A DNA stretch of 64,000 nucleotides from Endobugula sp965225895. Lineage in GTDB: Bacteria > Pseudomonadota > Gammaproteobacteria > Pseudomonadales > Cellvibrionaceae. The notes below the pieces were generated by a model. It had not been told where the DNA came from and searched no databases. It was given only the letters and a program-made list of their open reading frames with translations. The position numbers and the translations under genes were made by a program. The DNA lies in assembly GCA_965225895.1 (NCBI GenBank), contig CBDDBR010000011.1:496001-560000 (forward strand), given 5' to 3'. This document shows, piece by piece, positions 42,697 to 51,666 of this stretch; within the stretch, counting starts at the first letter, position 1; each line of letters opens with the position of its first letter.

Positions 42697-43758
42697 CTAT
42701 TCGTGTCTTTTGCGGTTAGCCGCAACAGCATGTTTGTGGCCGTAAGTTCTTGGAACGGTGTAATAATCAATAAATGGAGCAGCAAAATTCATTAATAGTA
42801 CCGAAAATGCCACCGCATCAGGGTAGTTGCCCCATACGCGAATAATGTAAATAAGCACCCCAATAAAAGCACCGTAAATAATACGCCCTTTATTACTCAC
42901 TGCGGAACTTACAGGGTCAGTAATAATAAAAAAGGCGCCTAGCATGGTGCCGCCAGAAAATAAGTGCAGCAATACCGAGCCACCACTGGTAGAGCTACCG
43001 CCATCATTAAAGAGTAATGCCATAATGCTGAGCGCAATTAACATGCTGATAGGGGCATGCCATGTAAATATTTTTTTCTGAAGTAAGACAAGACCGCCTG
43101 CTAAAAACGCAAGGTTTACCCACTCCCAGCCAACACCAGCAAGTAGACTATTGATAAATAATGGTTCTGCGGCATAAATTTGTTCAGTTAAGAGGCCTTC
43201 TTGGTTTTTGAAAAGGTCTAAAGGGGTAGCGCCTGTATAGGCGTCTACAGCGGCACTATTCTGAAAAACAGCCGTTAACGATTCCATTAAACTCGGTAAC
43301 TGCCCATCAGCTGATAACGTGACAGGATTAATCCAGCGTGTCATTTCAATGGGAAATGATATTAATAAAACCACATAACCTATCATTGCAGGGTTAAAAG
43401 GGTTTAGACCTAAACCGCCATACAATTGTTTGGCTACGATGATCGCTGTGGCGCTACCAACCACAACAATCCACCAAGGCGCGTAAGGGGGTAACGCTAA
43501 ACCGAGCAGTACGGCGGTCACTAATGCGCTGTAATCTTGTAATGATTGGGCAATAGGTCGTTGGCGTAAACGCAGAATTAACGCTTCGCTGAGTATTGCA
43601 GTGATACCAGCAATAACTATGTTAATCAGTGTGCCCCAGCCAAAAAAATAGCTGAGAGCCACAAAGCCAGGAAACGTAGCCATAATAACCCATTGCATAA
43701 CGCTAGCTGTGCTGCGTACATGATGAGTATGCGGTGAAGATGCTTTTATAAAGCTCAT
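42697..43758 (-). CDS. rsxD: Rnf/Rsx subunit D (covalent FMN, membrane)
   Basis: A 353-residue polytopic membrane subunit with GLNPFNPAMIGYVVLLISFP and a second covalent FMN site TGAT (175-178; T178). About eight membrane segments are visible. The start overlaps the end of rsxC by four bases, indicating translational coupling. Confidence 0.93.
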   Translation of the reverse strand: MSFIKASSPHTHHVRSTASVMQWVIMATFPGFVALSYFFGWGTLINIVIAGITAILSEALILRLRQRPIAQSLQDYSALVTAVLLGLALPPYAPWWIVVVGSATAIIVAKQLYGGLGLNPFNPAMIGYVVLLISFPIEMTRWINPVTLSADGQLPSLMESLTAVFQNSAAVDAYTGATPLDLFKNQEGLLTEQIYAAEPLFINSLLAGVGWEWVNLAFLAGGLVLLQKKIFTWHAPISMLIALSIMALLFNDGGSSTSGGSVLLHLFSGGTMLGAFFIITDPVSSAVSNKGRIIYGAFIGVLIYIIRVWGNYPDAVAFSVLLMNFAAPFIDYYTVPRTYGHKHAVAANRKRHE

Positions 43759-45914
43759 AATGTGGTTAACTCTTTTTTAGCGCTTGCTAATTTTTTTTCT
43801 AATTTTTCGGCCGCCGCTTTAAAGGCCTCAACATGTTCGCTGTTATCCTTTTCGGCATCGTGTAAGCGCTGTTGGGCTTTCACTAAACGTTGCTCTAAAG
43901 ATGCAACTTGTTGCTGCGCTTTTTCTTTTGGCGACATATTTGCTAACGCTGCGGTTGCTGCTTTTGCTTTTTCAATGGCAGAGCTGGCGGCATCATCGGT
44001 TTTTTTAACGGCGGGCGCTGCCTTTTTATCCGCGTTTTTGGTAGTGCTCGTATCTGTGTTTTGATTGTTAGCGGTGGTATTACTCGCTAAAAAATCAGCT
44101 AATTGTTTCTCGGCTTCTTGCTGGCGTACTTTGGCCTGTTTTACCTGAGAACCAATACGATCACGGTGCTCTTCTTCTGTACCCGTAGGAAAGTTAAGCG
44201 GTTTAGTGAGCTTGTCTTCTAGTTTGGCTACGCGATCTTTTGCGCTACTAACGGCACGTTCAAGCTTGGCTTGTTGTGCAACAGGGTCGTTTTGTTTTTC
44301 TTTAACGCGTGCCATTGCGGCTGCTACTGGGTCAGCAGCAGGTGCACTTGTCGCCGTGCTTGGTGCGTCTGTTGTGTTATCAGCTTGTTGTGCCTGTTTT
44401 TCTTGCTGTAAACGTTTGGCTTTTTCGGCAGCGGCCTTACGGGCTTCACGTTTGGCAATTTTTTCTTGTTCGGCTTTTTCGATACGCAGCTTGCGGAATT
44501 CGAAACGCTGTCTAGCGTGATCCGATTTTACTTTTTCTTGCTCAATATGTTTAATCGCGCCTTTGGCAGCACGATAGTACTGTACTAAAGGAATATTCGA
44601 TGGGCACACATAAGAACACGCGCCGCATTCAATGCAATCAAATAATTGATGATTTTGCGCACGCTCATAGTCTTCGGCTTTTGAATACCAATATAACTGT
44701 TGTGGTAATAAGCTGGCAGGACAGGCCTCGGCACACATACCGCAGCGAATGCACTCTTGCGCGTTTGGTTGTGCGGGCAACTCGGCTATAGAGGGTGCAA
44801 TAATACAGTTTGTTGATTTAATAACGGGAATCGATGGGTTATCTAATGCAAAGCCCATCATAGGGCCACCCATAATTAATGTTGTATTATTGTTAGCTGC
44901 GTAGCCCAGCTCGTTTAATGCGAACTCAATAGGGGTGCCCAATAACACGTGAATATTGCGTTGAGTATTTAATGATTCGCCCACAAAAGTGGTAATGCGT
45001 GATGTGAGTGGTTGACCATGTACTACCGCGCGATAGGCGGCTACAGTGGTTCCCACATTTTGCATGACAATACCTAAGCTTGCAGGAATCGCACCTGCGG
45101 GTACTTCTTGATTGGTGAGCAACTGAATCAGTTGTTTTTCGCCACCCGATGGATATTTGGTAGGAAAGGTCACAATACTCATATGCTGCGTATTGTCGGT
45201 TTCTTTAATAACACTTTCTAATGCGGCAATGGCATCGGGTTTATTGTCTTCAACACCAATGAGAATTTTTTCGGGCTCACCTAAAATATACGCGAGTAAT
45301 AGTGCACCACGTACAACATCTTCGGCGTGGTTTAGCATTAAACTATGATCGGCTGTAATGTATGGTTCACATTCGGTGCCGTTGAGTATTAATGTATTAA
45401 TATCAAAGTGTTCTTGAGGATTTAATTTTACCGCCGTAGGAAAGCCCGCACCGCCTAAACCCGTAATGCCCGCATCGCGAATTTTTTTGAGCAATGCATT
45501 GGGTTCATGTTGGCGATAATCTTCACAGCTGTTGAGGGCTTGTTGTTGATGCTGGCCATCGGTCGCAATCACAATACACGGCCCGCTCATACCAGAAGGG
45601 TGTGGTAGTACGCGATCTTCTATTGCTGTGACAACGCCTGAGCTAGATGCGTGAATGGCTGCACTAAAGCCGCCCACTGCCTCGGCAATTTTTTGGTTAC
45701 CGAGTACCTTATCACCCACGGCTACAATAGGTTCGGCAGGCACACCCATGTGTTGATTTAGAGGGAAAATCAATTCTTTGGGTAGCGGTAATTCGCCCAC
45801 AGGTAATTGCATAGACTGCGTTTTATTTTCAGGTGGATAAATACCACCGTGAAATTCGCCAATTGCTTGGCTCACAATGTTACGTGGTGTATCGCTCGCA
45901 ATAACGGCACTCAT
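43755..45914 (-). CDS. rsxC: Rnf/Rsx subunit C
   Basis: A 719-residue cytoplasmic subunit carrying NADH-binding and FMN domains and two [4Fe-4S] ferredoxin clusters: C388, C391, C394, C398 and C427, C430, C433, C437. The region from about 455 onward is a long Lys/Ala/Gln-rich coiled-coil tail, as in many gammaproteobacterial RsxC proteins, whose length varies between strains. GGGKSS-type Rossmann segments (GLGGAGFPT) occur at 152-160. It overlaps rsxB and rsxD by four bases. Confidence 0.94.
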   Translation of the reverse strand: MSAVIASDTPRNIVSQAIGEFHGGIYPPENKTQSMQLPVGELPLPKELIFPLNQHMGVPAEPIVAVGDKVLGNQKIAEAVGGFSAAIHASSSGVVTAIEDRVLPHPSGMSGPCIVIATDGQHQQQALNSCEDYRQHEPNALLKKIRDAGITGLGGAGFPTAVKLNPQEHFDINTLILNGTECEPYITADHSLMLNHAEDVVRGALLLAYILGEPEKILIGVEDNKPDAIAALESVIKETDNTQHMSIVTFPTKYPSGGEKQLIQLLTNQEVPAGAIPASLGIVMQNVGTTVAAYRAVVHGQPLTSRITTFVGESLNTQRNIHVLLGTPIEFALNELGYAANNNTTLIMGGPMMGFALDNPSIPVIKSTNCIIAPSIAELPAQPNAQECIRCGMCAEACPASLLPQQLYWYSKAEDYERAQNHQLFDCIECGACSYVCPSNIPLVQYYRAAKGAIKHIEQEKVKSDHARQRFEFRKLRIEKAEQEKIAKREARKAAAEKAKRLQQEKQAQQADNTTDAPSTATSAPAADPVAAAMARVKEKQNDPVAQQAKLERAVSSAKDRVAKLEDKLTKPLNFPTGTEEEHRDRIGSQVKQAKVRQQEAEKQLADFLASNTTANNQNTDTSTTKNADKKAAPAVKKTDDAASSAIEKAKAATAALANMSPKEKAQQQVASLEQRLVKAQQRLHDAEKDNSEHVEAFKAAAEKLEKKLASAKKELTTL

Positions 45915-46516
45915 GCTGCATGCTCCTTATTACTATTGCCACCATCGGTTGCAATTAAATGACTTGGGCTTGCCCACTTCCAGTCTTGTAGTGTTTGTTC
46001 AACAGGGAGCATATCAATACAGTCAACAGGGCAAGGTTCAACACATAAATCACAGCCTGTGCACTCATCCACAATGACTGTGTGCATTTGTTTGGCTGCG
46101 CCTAAAATGGCATCAACAGGGCAGGCTTGAATGCACTTTGTGCAACCAATACATTCATCTTCGCGAATATATGCAACAGTTTTAATATCTGCTTCGGTGC
46201 CGTGTTCTTCATCTAATGAAGGGGCTTCTACACCTAGTAAATCGGCGATAGCGTCAATCGTGTTTTGGCCACCGGGTGGGCATTTATTAATGGCTTCACC
46301 ATTGGCAATCCCTTCTGCATAGGGTTTACAGCCGGGGTGACCGCACTGTCCACATTGAGTTTGTGGCAGTAATGCGTCGAGCGCTTCGACCACGGGATCG
46401 CCTTCGATTTTAAATTTAACCGCAGCGTAGCCAAGTATGCCACCAAATACTAAGGCTAAACCGCCTAAGCCAATCAGTGCAGCAATAATAGGATTATTAA
46501 AAATAAGTTCTAACAT
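45911..46516 (-). CDS. rsxB: Rnf/Rsx subunit B (ferredoxin-like)
   Basis: A 201-residue iron-sulfur subunit anchored by an N-terminal membrane helix (about 8-32). A [4Fe-4S]-binding domain has C55, C58, C63 and C79; two further clusters use C122, C125, C128, C132 and C152, C155, C158, C162. It relays electrons within the complex. Confidence 0.94.
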   Translation of the reverse strand: MLELIFNNPIIAALIGLGGLALVFGGILGYAAVKFKIEGDPVVEALDALLPQTQCGQCGHPGCKPYAEGIANGEAINKCPPGGQNTIDAIADLLGVEAPSLDEEHGTEADIKTVAYIREDECIGCTKCIQACPVDAILGAAKQMHTVIVDECTGCDLCVEPCPVDCIDMLPVEQTLQDWKWASPSHLIATDGGNSNKEHAA

Positions 46517-46517
46517 A

Positions 46518-47102
46518 TTACAGTTGTATTAACCCAGCAAAGCCCATAAAGGCGAGTGACATAAGACCCGCAGTAATCATGCCGATAGCTGCCCCTTTAA
46601 ATGCTAACGGTACATCAGCAACGGCAAGACGTTCTCGCATAGCGGAAAATAAAATAAGTACTAAAGAAAACCCTAAGCCCGCACCAAAGCCATGAATGAG
46701 TGATTCCCCAAAGCTATAAGTTTTGCTCACATTGAGTAAGGCAACGCCTAGCACAGCACAGTTAGTGGTAATGAGCGGCAAAAATACACCCAGTACGCGA
46801 TAAAGAATAGGGCTGGTTTTTTCAATAAACATTTTTGTAAATTGCACTACAACCGCGATGACCAAAATAAACGAAATCGTTTTTAAGTAGGTAAGCGATA
46901 GCGGCGTTAATATAAATTCATGTACTAAATAGCTGCATACCGATGCGAGTGTTAAAACAAAGGTTGTTGCACTCGCCATACCAATGGCGGTTTCGAGTTT
47001 ATTAGACACACCCATAAACGGGCACAGTCCTAAAAACTGCACAAGTACAAAGTTGTTGACTAAGATGGTACTAATTAAAATAGTGCCTAATTCAATGATC
47101 AT
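46518..47102 (-). CDS. rsxA: Rnf/Rsx subunit A
   Basis: A 194-residue polytopic membrane subunit (FVLVQFLGLCPFMGVSNKL is diagnostic) that holds part of the membrane Fe-S site with RsxE. It is the first gene of the rsxABCDGE operon. metG lies 48 nt upstream on the same strand, so the two may be co-transcribed. Confidence 0.94.
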   Translation of the reverse strand: MIIELGTILISTILVNNFVLVQFLGLCPFMGVSNKLETAIGMASATTFVLTLASVCSYLVHEFILTPLSLTYLKTISFILVIAVVVQFTKMFIEKTSPILYRVLGVFLPLITTNCAVLGVALLNVSKTYSFGESLIHGFGAGLGFSLVLILFSAMRERLAVADVPLAFKGAAIGMITAGLMSLAFMGFAGLIQL

Positions 47103-47150
47103 GGTGTTGTTTTTCTAATTGTTTATGATGATACCGTTCATGGTGCTGCA

Positions 47151-49202
47151 TTACATAACACGCATGCCAGGGGTTGCCCCATTATGCGGTTCCAATAAAT
47201 AAATTTCGCTGCCACCTGGGCCTGCGGCAAGTACCATGCCTTCCGAAATACCAAACTTCATTTTACGGGGGGCTAAGTTAGCGACCATAACCGTGAGTTT
47301 GCCTTCTAGGTCAGCAGGTTGGTAGGCGCTTTTAATGCCCGAAAAAACATTGCGTGTTTCGCCACCTAAATCTAACGTGAGTTGCAGTAATTTGTCGGCA
47401 CCTTTTACGTGTTCTGCTTTTACAATTTTTGCTACACGTAAATCGACTTTAGCAAAGGCATTAAAATCAATTTCAGCGGCGATAGGTTCGATGTCAGAAT
47501 CGCTACCAAGTTCCACAATGCTTGCTTGGCTGTTAGCTGCCAGTGCTTCTTTACTGTCGTTTACCATGGCATCGACTTGATCTTTTTCAACACGAGTCAG
47601 TAAAGGTTTAAATTTATTGATACTGTGTTCGCCCATGAATTCGGTGGCGCTATTCCATGTGAGTTCAGTATTTAAAAATAGCTCAGCGTTTTTGCTGAGT
47701 TCAGGCAATATAGGCTTCAGATAAGTCACGATCACGCGGAACATGTTAATACCTAGTGTGCATACATCGAGCACTTCTTGTGCTTTGCCTTCTTGTTTTG
47801 CTAATGCCCACGGCTCTTTTGCAGCAATGTATTCGTTGGCTGCATCGGCCAGCGCCATAATTTCGCGCATGGCTTTTGCATATTCGCGGTCTTCATACAG
47901 TGTGGCGATAGTGTTGTTTGCATCAACAAACGTTTGCCATAGCTCGGCGTTTTCAATGTTGCTAGATAATACGCCACCACTTTTCTGAATAAACTTAGCT
48001 GTGCGGCTGGCAATGTTTACCACTTTACCCACTAAATCAGAATTAACGCGTTGAATAAAATCATCTAGGTTTAAATCTAAATCATCAACCCCGTTGGTTA
48101 GTTTTGCGGCAAAGTAATAACGTAAATATTCTGGTTTTAAATGATCAAGATAGCTGCGAGCATTAATAAACGTGCCACGAGACTTTGACATTTTTTTGCC
48201 GTTTACAGTTAAAAAGCCGTGCACGTTTACTGCAGTAGGCGTACGGAATTTTGCCGAGTGCAGCATGGCAGGCCAAAACAAGGCGTGAAAGTTTACAATG
48301 TCTTTACCAATAAAATGGTAAAGCTCGGTGCCGTTATTTAATGTTGGATGACCTTTGCCATCGTCTACCCAATAGTCTTCCCAGTTTTTACCTGTTTTTT
48401 CGCACAAGTTTTTAAAGCTGGCGATATAACCAATCGGCGCATCAAGCCAAACATAAAAATATTTGCCTGCTTGATTAGGAATTTCAAAACCAAAATACGG
48501 CGCATCACGAGAAATATCCCATTCTTGCAAGCCTGCATCTAACCATTCCGATAATTTATTGGCCATTTCAGTTTGTAAATGACCTGCGCGAGTCCAGTCT
48601 TTTAAGAATGCTGTGAACTCAGGTAACTTAAAGAAAAAATGCTCAGATTCTTTTTCAATAGGTGTTGCACCCGAAATCGCCGATTTAGGATTAATGAGAT
48701 CGGTGGGTGAATACGTTGCGCCACAGACTTCACAGTTATCGCCGTATTGATCTTCGGCTTTACATTTAGGGCAGGTGCCTTTGATGTAACGGTCGGCAAG
48801 AAATATTTCTTTCTCGGGATCGTATGCTTGAGTAATACTGCGTGAGGCAATGTGATTGTTCTCAACTAAGCGAGTATAAATGAGCTCTGATAATTCTTTG
48901 TTCTCGGCAGAATGCGTTGAATGAAAATTATCAAATTCAATCATAAAGTCTGCAAAGTCTTTTTCATGCTCGGCTTTTACATTGGCAATTTGTGCCTCAG
49001 GCGTAATACCGTTTTGCTCGGCTTTAAGCATAATGGCGGTGCCGTGTGCATCGTCTGCGCAAACATAGGTGCATTCATGGCCACGCATTTTTTGAAAGCG
49101 TACCCAAATATCGGTTTGAATATATTCAACTAAGTGACCTAAGTGAATAGAGCCATTGGCATAGGGTAATGCACTTGTAACAAGAATTTTGCGCTGAGAC
49201 AT
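47151..49202 (-). CDS. metG: Methionyl-tRNA synthetase
   Basis: Cytoplasmic class I aminoacyl-tRNA synthetase of 683 residues. It shows the HLGH-type signature at 20-23, KMSKS at 337-341, and a zinc knuckle C144, C147, C157, C160. The C-terminal EMAP/Trbp111-like tRNA-binding domain (KVDLRVAKIVKAEHVKGADKLL) is present, which makes it the dimeric long form. Upstream is divergent mrp. Confidence 0.97.
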   Translation of the reverse strand: MSQRKILVTSALPYANGSIHLGHLVEYIQTDIWVRFQKMRGHECTYVCADDAHGTAIMLKAEQNGITPEAQIANVKAEHEKDFADFMIEFDNFHSTHSAENKELSELIYTRLVENNHIASRSITQAYDPEKEIFLADRYIKGTCPKCKAEDQYGDNCEVCGATYSPTDLINPKSAISGATPIEKESEHFFFKLPEFTAFLKDWTRAGHLQTEMANKLSEWLDAGLQEWDISRDAPYFGFEIPNQAGKYFYVWLDAPIGYIASFKNLCEKTGKNWEDYWVDDGKGHPTLNNGTELYHFIGKDIVNFHALFWPAMLHSAKFRTPTAVNVHGFLTVNGKKMSKSRGTFINARSYLDHLKPEYLRYYFAAKLTNGVDDLDLNLDDFIQRVNSDLVGKVVNIASRTAKFIQKSGGVLSSNIENAELWQTFVDANNTIATLYEDREYAKAMREIMALADAANEYIAAKEPWALAKQEGKAQEVLDVCTLGINMFRVIVTYLKPILPELSKNAELFLNTELTWNSATEFMGEHSINKFKPLLTRVEKDQVDAMVNDSKEALAANSQASIVELGSDSDIEPIAAEIDFNAFAKVDLRVAKIVKAEHVKGADKLLQLTLDLGGETRNVFSGIKSAYQPADLEGKLTVMVANLAPRKMKFGISEGMVLAAGPGGSEIYLLEPHNGATPGMRVM

Positions 49203-49357
49203 GAATACCTTAAAAATAATAGGGTGATAAAACCGCGAATTATATCAGCTAATACGGGCTTAAGCAGTGATTAGTGCTTGATTTAATTTAGAATTTATGG
49301 GAATTTCTTTATTACTTTTTTGAAATCCCCCTATATTACTTCCCGCCTAGGTTATTT

Positions 49358-50446
49358 ATGTCAGATTTTGTACAACAGCAAGTTTTGTCGATTGCCGACG
49401 ATTTTATAGATTCTCATACCCAACGTTCATTACTTAGTCTTAACGCTGTAAGTGATATACGCTACGAAAACCGCACATTAAGCCTATCCATTACCTTAGG
49501 TTATCCTTCAAAAACCGTGCAAGAGAGCATGAGCCAAGCACTGTGGGAACGCTTTGAAGCCTTGCCTGATGTAGATGCAGTGAACATTGATTTTGGTTGG
49601 CAAGCGCCTGTGAACGTCACGACAAGTGATCAACCTGCTTTAGCGAAGGTGTGCAACATTATTGCCGTTGCCTCGGGTAAGGGCGGTGTGGGTAAATCAA
49701 CTACTACAGTCAATTTGGCTTTAGCGATGGCGGCTATGGGAGCCAAGGTAGGTGTATTAGATGCCGATATTTATGGCCCTAGCCAGCCTGCTATGTTGGG
49801 TGTAGGGGCAAAGCGTCCAGAAGTGCGTGACCAAAAAAGTATGATCCCTCATAGCCATTATGGTGTTAAGTCAATGTCGATGGGGTATTTAGTAAATGAT
49901 AAAACGCCGATGGTATGGCGTGGGCCTATGGCCAGTGGTGCCTTGCAACAGTTACTTTTTCAAACGGATTGGGATGAGCTTGATTATCTGTTTGTGGATA
50001 TGCCACCCGGTACAGGTGATATTCAGCTTACTTTATCGCAACAAGTACCTGTGAGTGGCGCGGTGGTTGTAACCACACCACAAGATATTGCCTTATTAGA
50101 TGCCAAAAAAGCGGTAGAAATGTTCAATAAAGTGGATGTGCCGATTGTGGGTGTGGTTGAAAATATGGCCGTGCATCAGTGCAGTCAATGTGGTCATAAA
50201 GAACACATTTTTGGCGAAGGTGGTGGTGAGCGTATTGCCCAAGATTATGGCTCGCAATTACTAGGAGCCCTGCCATTGGCCTTATCTATTCGTGAATATG
50301 CCGACAGTGGCCGCCCTAGTGTAGTTGCTGATCCAGACGGCGAAATTAGCCAAGAATACCACGCAATAGCGCAAAAAATTGCCGCTCAATTATGGCTACA
50401 AAAACACGATACCGCAGAGGTTGATATTGTGATGAGCGATGACTAA
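49358..50446 (+). CDS. mrp: Iron-sulfur cluster carrier protein Mrp/ApbC
   Basis: A 362-residue P-loop ATPase with an N-terminal FSCA/MIP18-like domain, GKGGVGKST (108-116) and the cluster-binding pair C275/C278. It assembles or transfers Fe-S clusters in the cytoplasm. The metG-mrp-dcd neighbourhood matches Pseudomonas. All key residues are intact. Confidence 0.94.
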   Translation: MSDFVQQQVLSIADDFIDSHTQRSLLSLNAVSDIRYENRTLSLSITLGYPSKTVQESMSQALWERFEALPDVDAVNIDFGWQAPVNVTTSDQPALAKVCNIIAVASGKGGVGKSTTTVNLALAMAAMGAKVGVLDADIYGPSQPAMLGVGAKRPEVRDQKSMIPHSHYGVKSMSMGYLVNDKTPMVWRGPMASGALQQLLFQTDWDELDYLFVDMPPGTGDIQLTLSQQVPVSGAVVVTTPQDIALLDAKKAVEMFNKVDVPIVGVVENMAVHQCSQCGHKEHIFGEGGGERIAQDYGSQLLGALPLALSIREYADSGRPSVVADPDGEISQEYHAIAQKIAAQLWLQKHDTAEVDIVMSDD

Positions 50447-50487
50447 CAGGTGATAAAAGGGGCGAGAGCCGTATTGCGTATAAGTAA

Positions 50488-50545
50488 GGGGCTGGGTTAA
50501 GGGGCTGGATTAAAGGGTTGAGCTAAGGGCTGAATTAGGGGATAG
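50488..50545. repeat. Degenerate 13-bp tandem repeat between mrp and dcd
   Basis: Units: GGGGCTGGGTTAA, GGGGCTGGATTAA, AGGGTTGAGCTAA, GGGCTGAATTA and a partial GGGGATAG. It lies in a 197-bp intergenic gap whose other content is the dcd promoter region. Confidence 0.75.
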
Positions 50546-50643
50546 ATACTTGCTGTATGATATTTCGTCTTGCCTGTTAAGGCATCCCCCTTTACTATTG
50601 CGCGCTAACAACAGATTGCATCGTTAACAGAGAAGAGAACATC

Positions 50644-51213
50644 ATGAGTATTAAGTCAGATAAATGGATGCGCCGCATGGCCGAATCACACAATATGATT
50701 GAGCCATTTGAAGCGGGTCAAGTGCGTTATGGCGAATCGGGTGATCGTTTAATCTCATACGGAACCTCAAGCTATGGTTACGATGTGCGTTGTGCCGACG
50801 AATTTAAAATTTTTACTAACGTGCACTCCACCATTGTTGACCCTAAAAACTTTGATGAAAACAGCTTTGTTGATGTAAAAAGTGATGTGTGTATTATTCC
50901 GCCCAACTCATTTGCATTGGCGCGCACCGTAGAATACTTCCGTATTCCTCGTGATATTTTAACGGTGTGTTTAGGTAAATCGACCTATGCCCGTTGCGGT
51001 ATTATTGTTAACGTGACGCCGCTAGAGCCTGAGTGGGAAGGGCACGTGACGCTAGAGTTTTCTAATACCACGCCATTACCTGCAAAAATTTATGCCAACG
51101 AAGGTGTAGCGCAAATGCTGTTTTTTGGCTCAGATGAAACGTGCGAAACGTCATACAAAGATCGCGGTGGTAAATACCAAGGCCAGCGTGGTGTTACCTT
51201 ACCTAAAACGTAA
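50644..51213 (+). CDS. dcd: dCTP deaminase
   Basis: Trimeric enzyme making dUTP from dCTP, supplying the dTTP pathway. The 189-residue length fits the E. coli enzyme (193). Catalytic E138 in VTLEFSNTT and the substrate loop KSTYARCG are present, as is the C-terminal KYQGQRGVTLP. A GAAGAGAAC precedes the ATG. A GC-rich imperfect hairpin (51223-51257) with no T run follows. Confidence 0.95.
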   Translation: MSIKSDKWMRRMAESHNMIEPFEAGQVRYGESGDRLISYGTSSYGYDVRCADEFKIFTNVHSTIVDPKNFDENSFVDVKSDVCIIPPNSFALARTVEYFRIPRDILTVCLGKSTYARCGIIVNVTPLEPEWEGHVTLEFSNTTPLPAKIYANEGVAQMLFFGSDETCETSYKDRGGKYQGQRGVTLPKT

Positions 51214-51222
51214 TGAGTGATA

Positions 51223-51257
51223 GGCGAGCGGCGCACTATAGCGTAGCGTCGCCCGCC
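51223..51257. terminator. GC-rich hairpin after dcd
   Basis: GGCGAGCGGCGC (51223-51234) pairs with GCGTCGCCCGCC (51246-51257), with one A-C mismatch and one G-T pair. No U tract follows on either strand, so it is likely rho-assisted or not a terminator. Confidence 0.45.
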
Positions 51258-51262
51258 AAATA

Positions 51263-51400
51263 TTACTGAATATCTGATGATTTACAGGCTCTATCGCCAT
51301 AGTAATTATCCGCGTAATTACACTCCTTAACACTTGCCGTTTCTTCAGTTTGTGAGTAATGAGCCATCCATGTATGCAATATATGTTTGATTGTATTCAT
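51263..51400 (-). CDS. Unannotated 45-residue small protein
   Basis: An ATG (51398-51400) preceded by AAGAGGTG at ideal spacing opens a 45-codon frame ending in TAA at 51263-51265. The product is basic then acidic, with C26 and C39 and no signal peptide or membrane segment. It starts MNTIKHILHTWMAHYS and ends DRACKSSDIQ. I do not recognise it. The strong ribosome-binding site and clean frame support a real gene. It sits antisense-free between dcd and gltX, in a 450-bp stretch that would otherwise be empty. Confidence 0.55.
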   Translation of the reverse strand: MNTIKHILHTWMAHYSQTEETASVKECNYADNYYGDRACKSSDIQ

Positions 51401-51608
51401 TGCTAACACCTCTTTTTGTTGTTATTGCGCTTGTTGTTACCTGTGTATTTTATTGATACTGCCATTGCATTATTGCAAAAGTGGCTAATATGTATATTTG
51501 ATTAAATCAATCGTGGCGATGGTATTTTTAAATGGCACTTTTGTTTGTGTGCTTGTGAGAATACTTTTTTCAGTTAGTCATCCTTGCCATCATTAAGCGT
51601 CGTAATTA

Positions 51609-51639
51609 TTGCAACATCCGTTTGCGAACAAGGTATAAT
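51609..51639 (+). promoter_or_regulatory. gltX promoter
   Basis: Consensus -10 TATAAT at 51634-51639 and a TTGCAA -35 at 51609-51614 with a 19-bp spacer, longer than the usual 17. Transcription would start near 51646, about 20 bp before the gltX ATG. Confidence 0.6.
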
Positions 51640-51666
51640 GCACGCTTTTTATTACGTGGTAATTCT

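Noticed and set aside
51498..51510. TTGATTAAATCAA as an FNR/ANR box
   Set aside because: The spacer between half sites is three bases instead of four, so the match fails.
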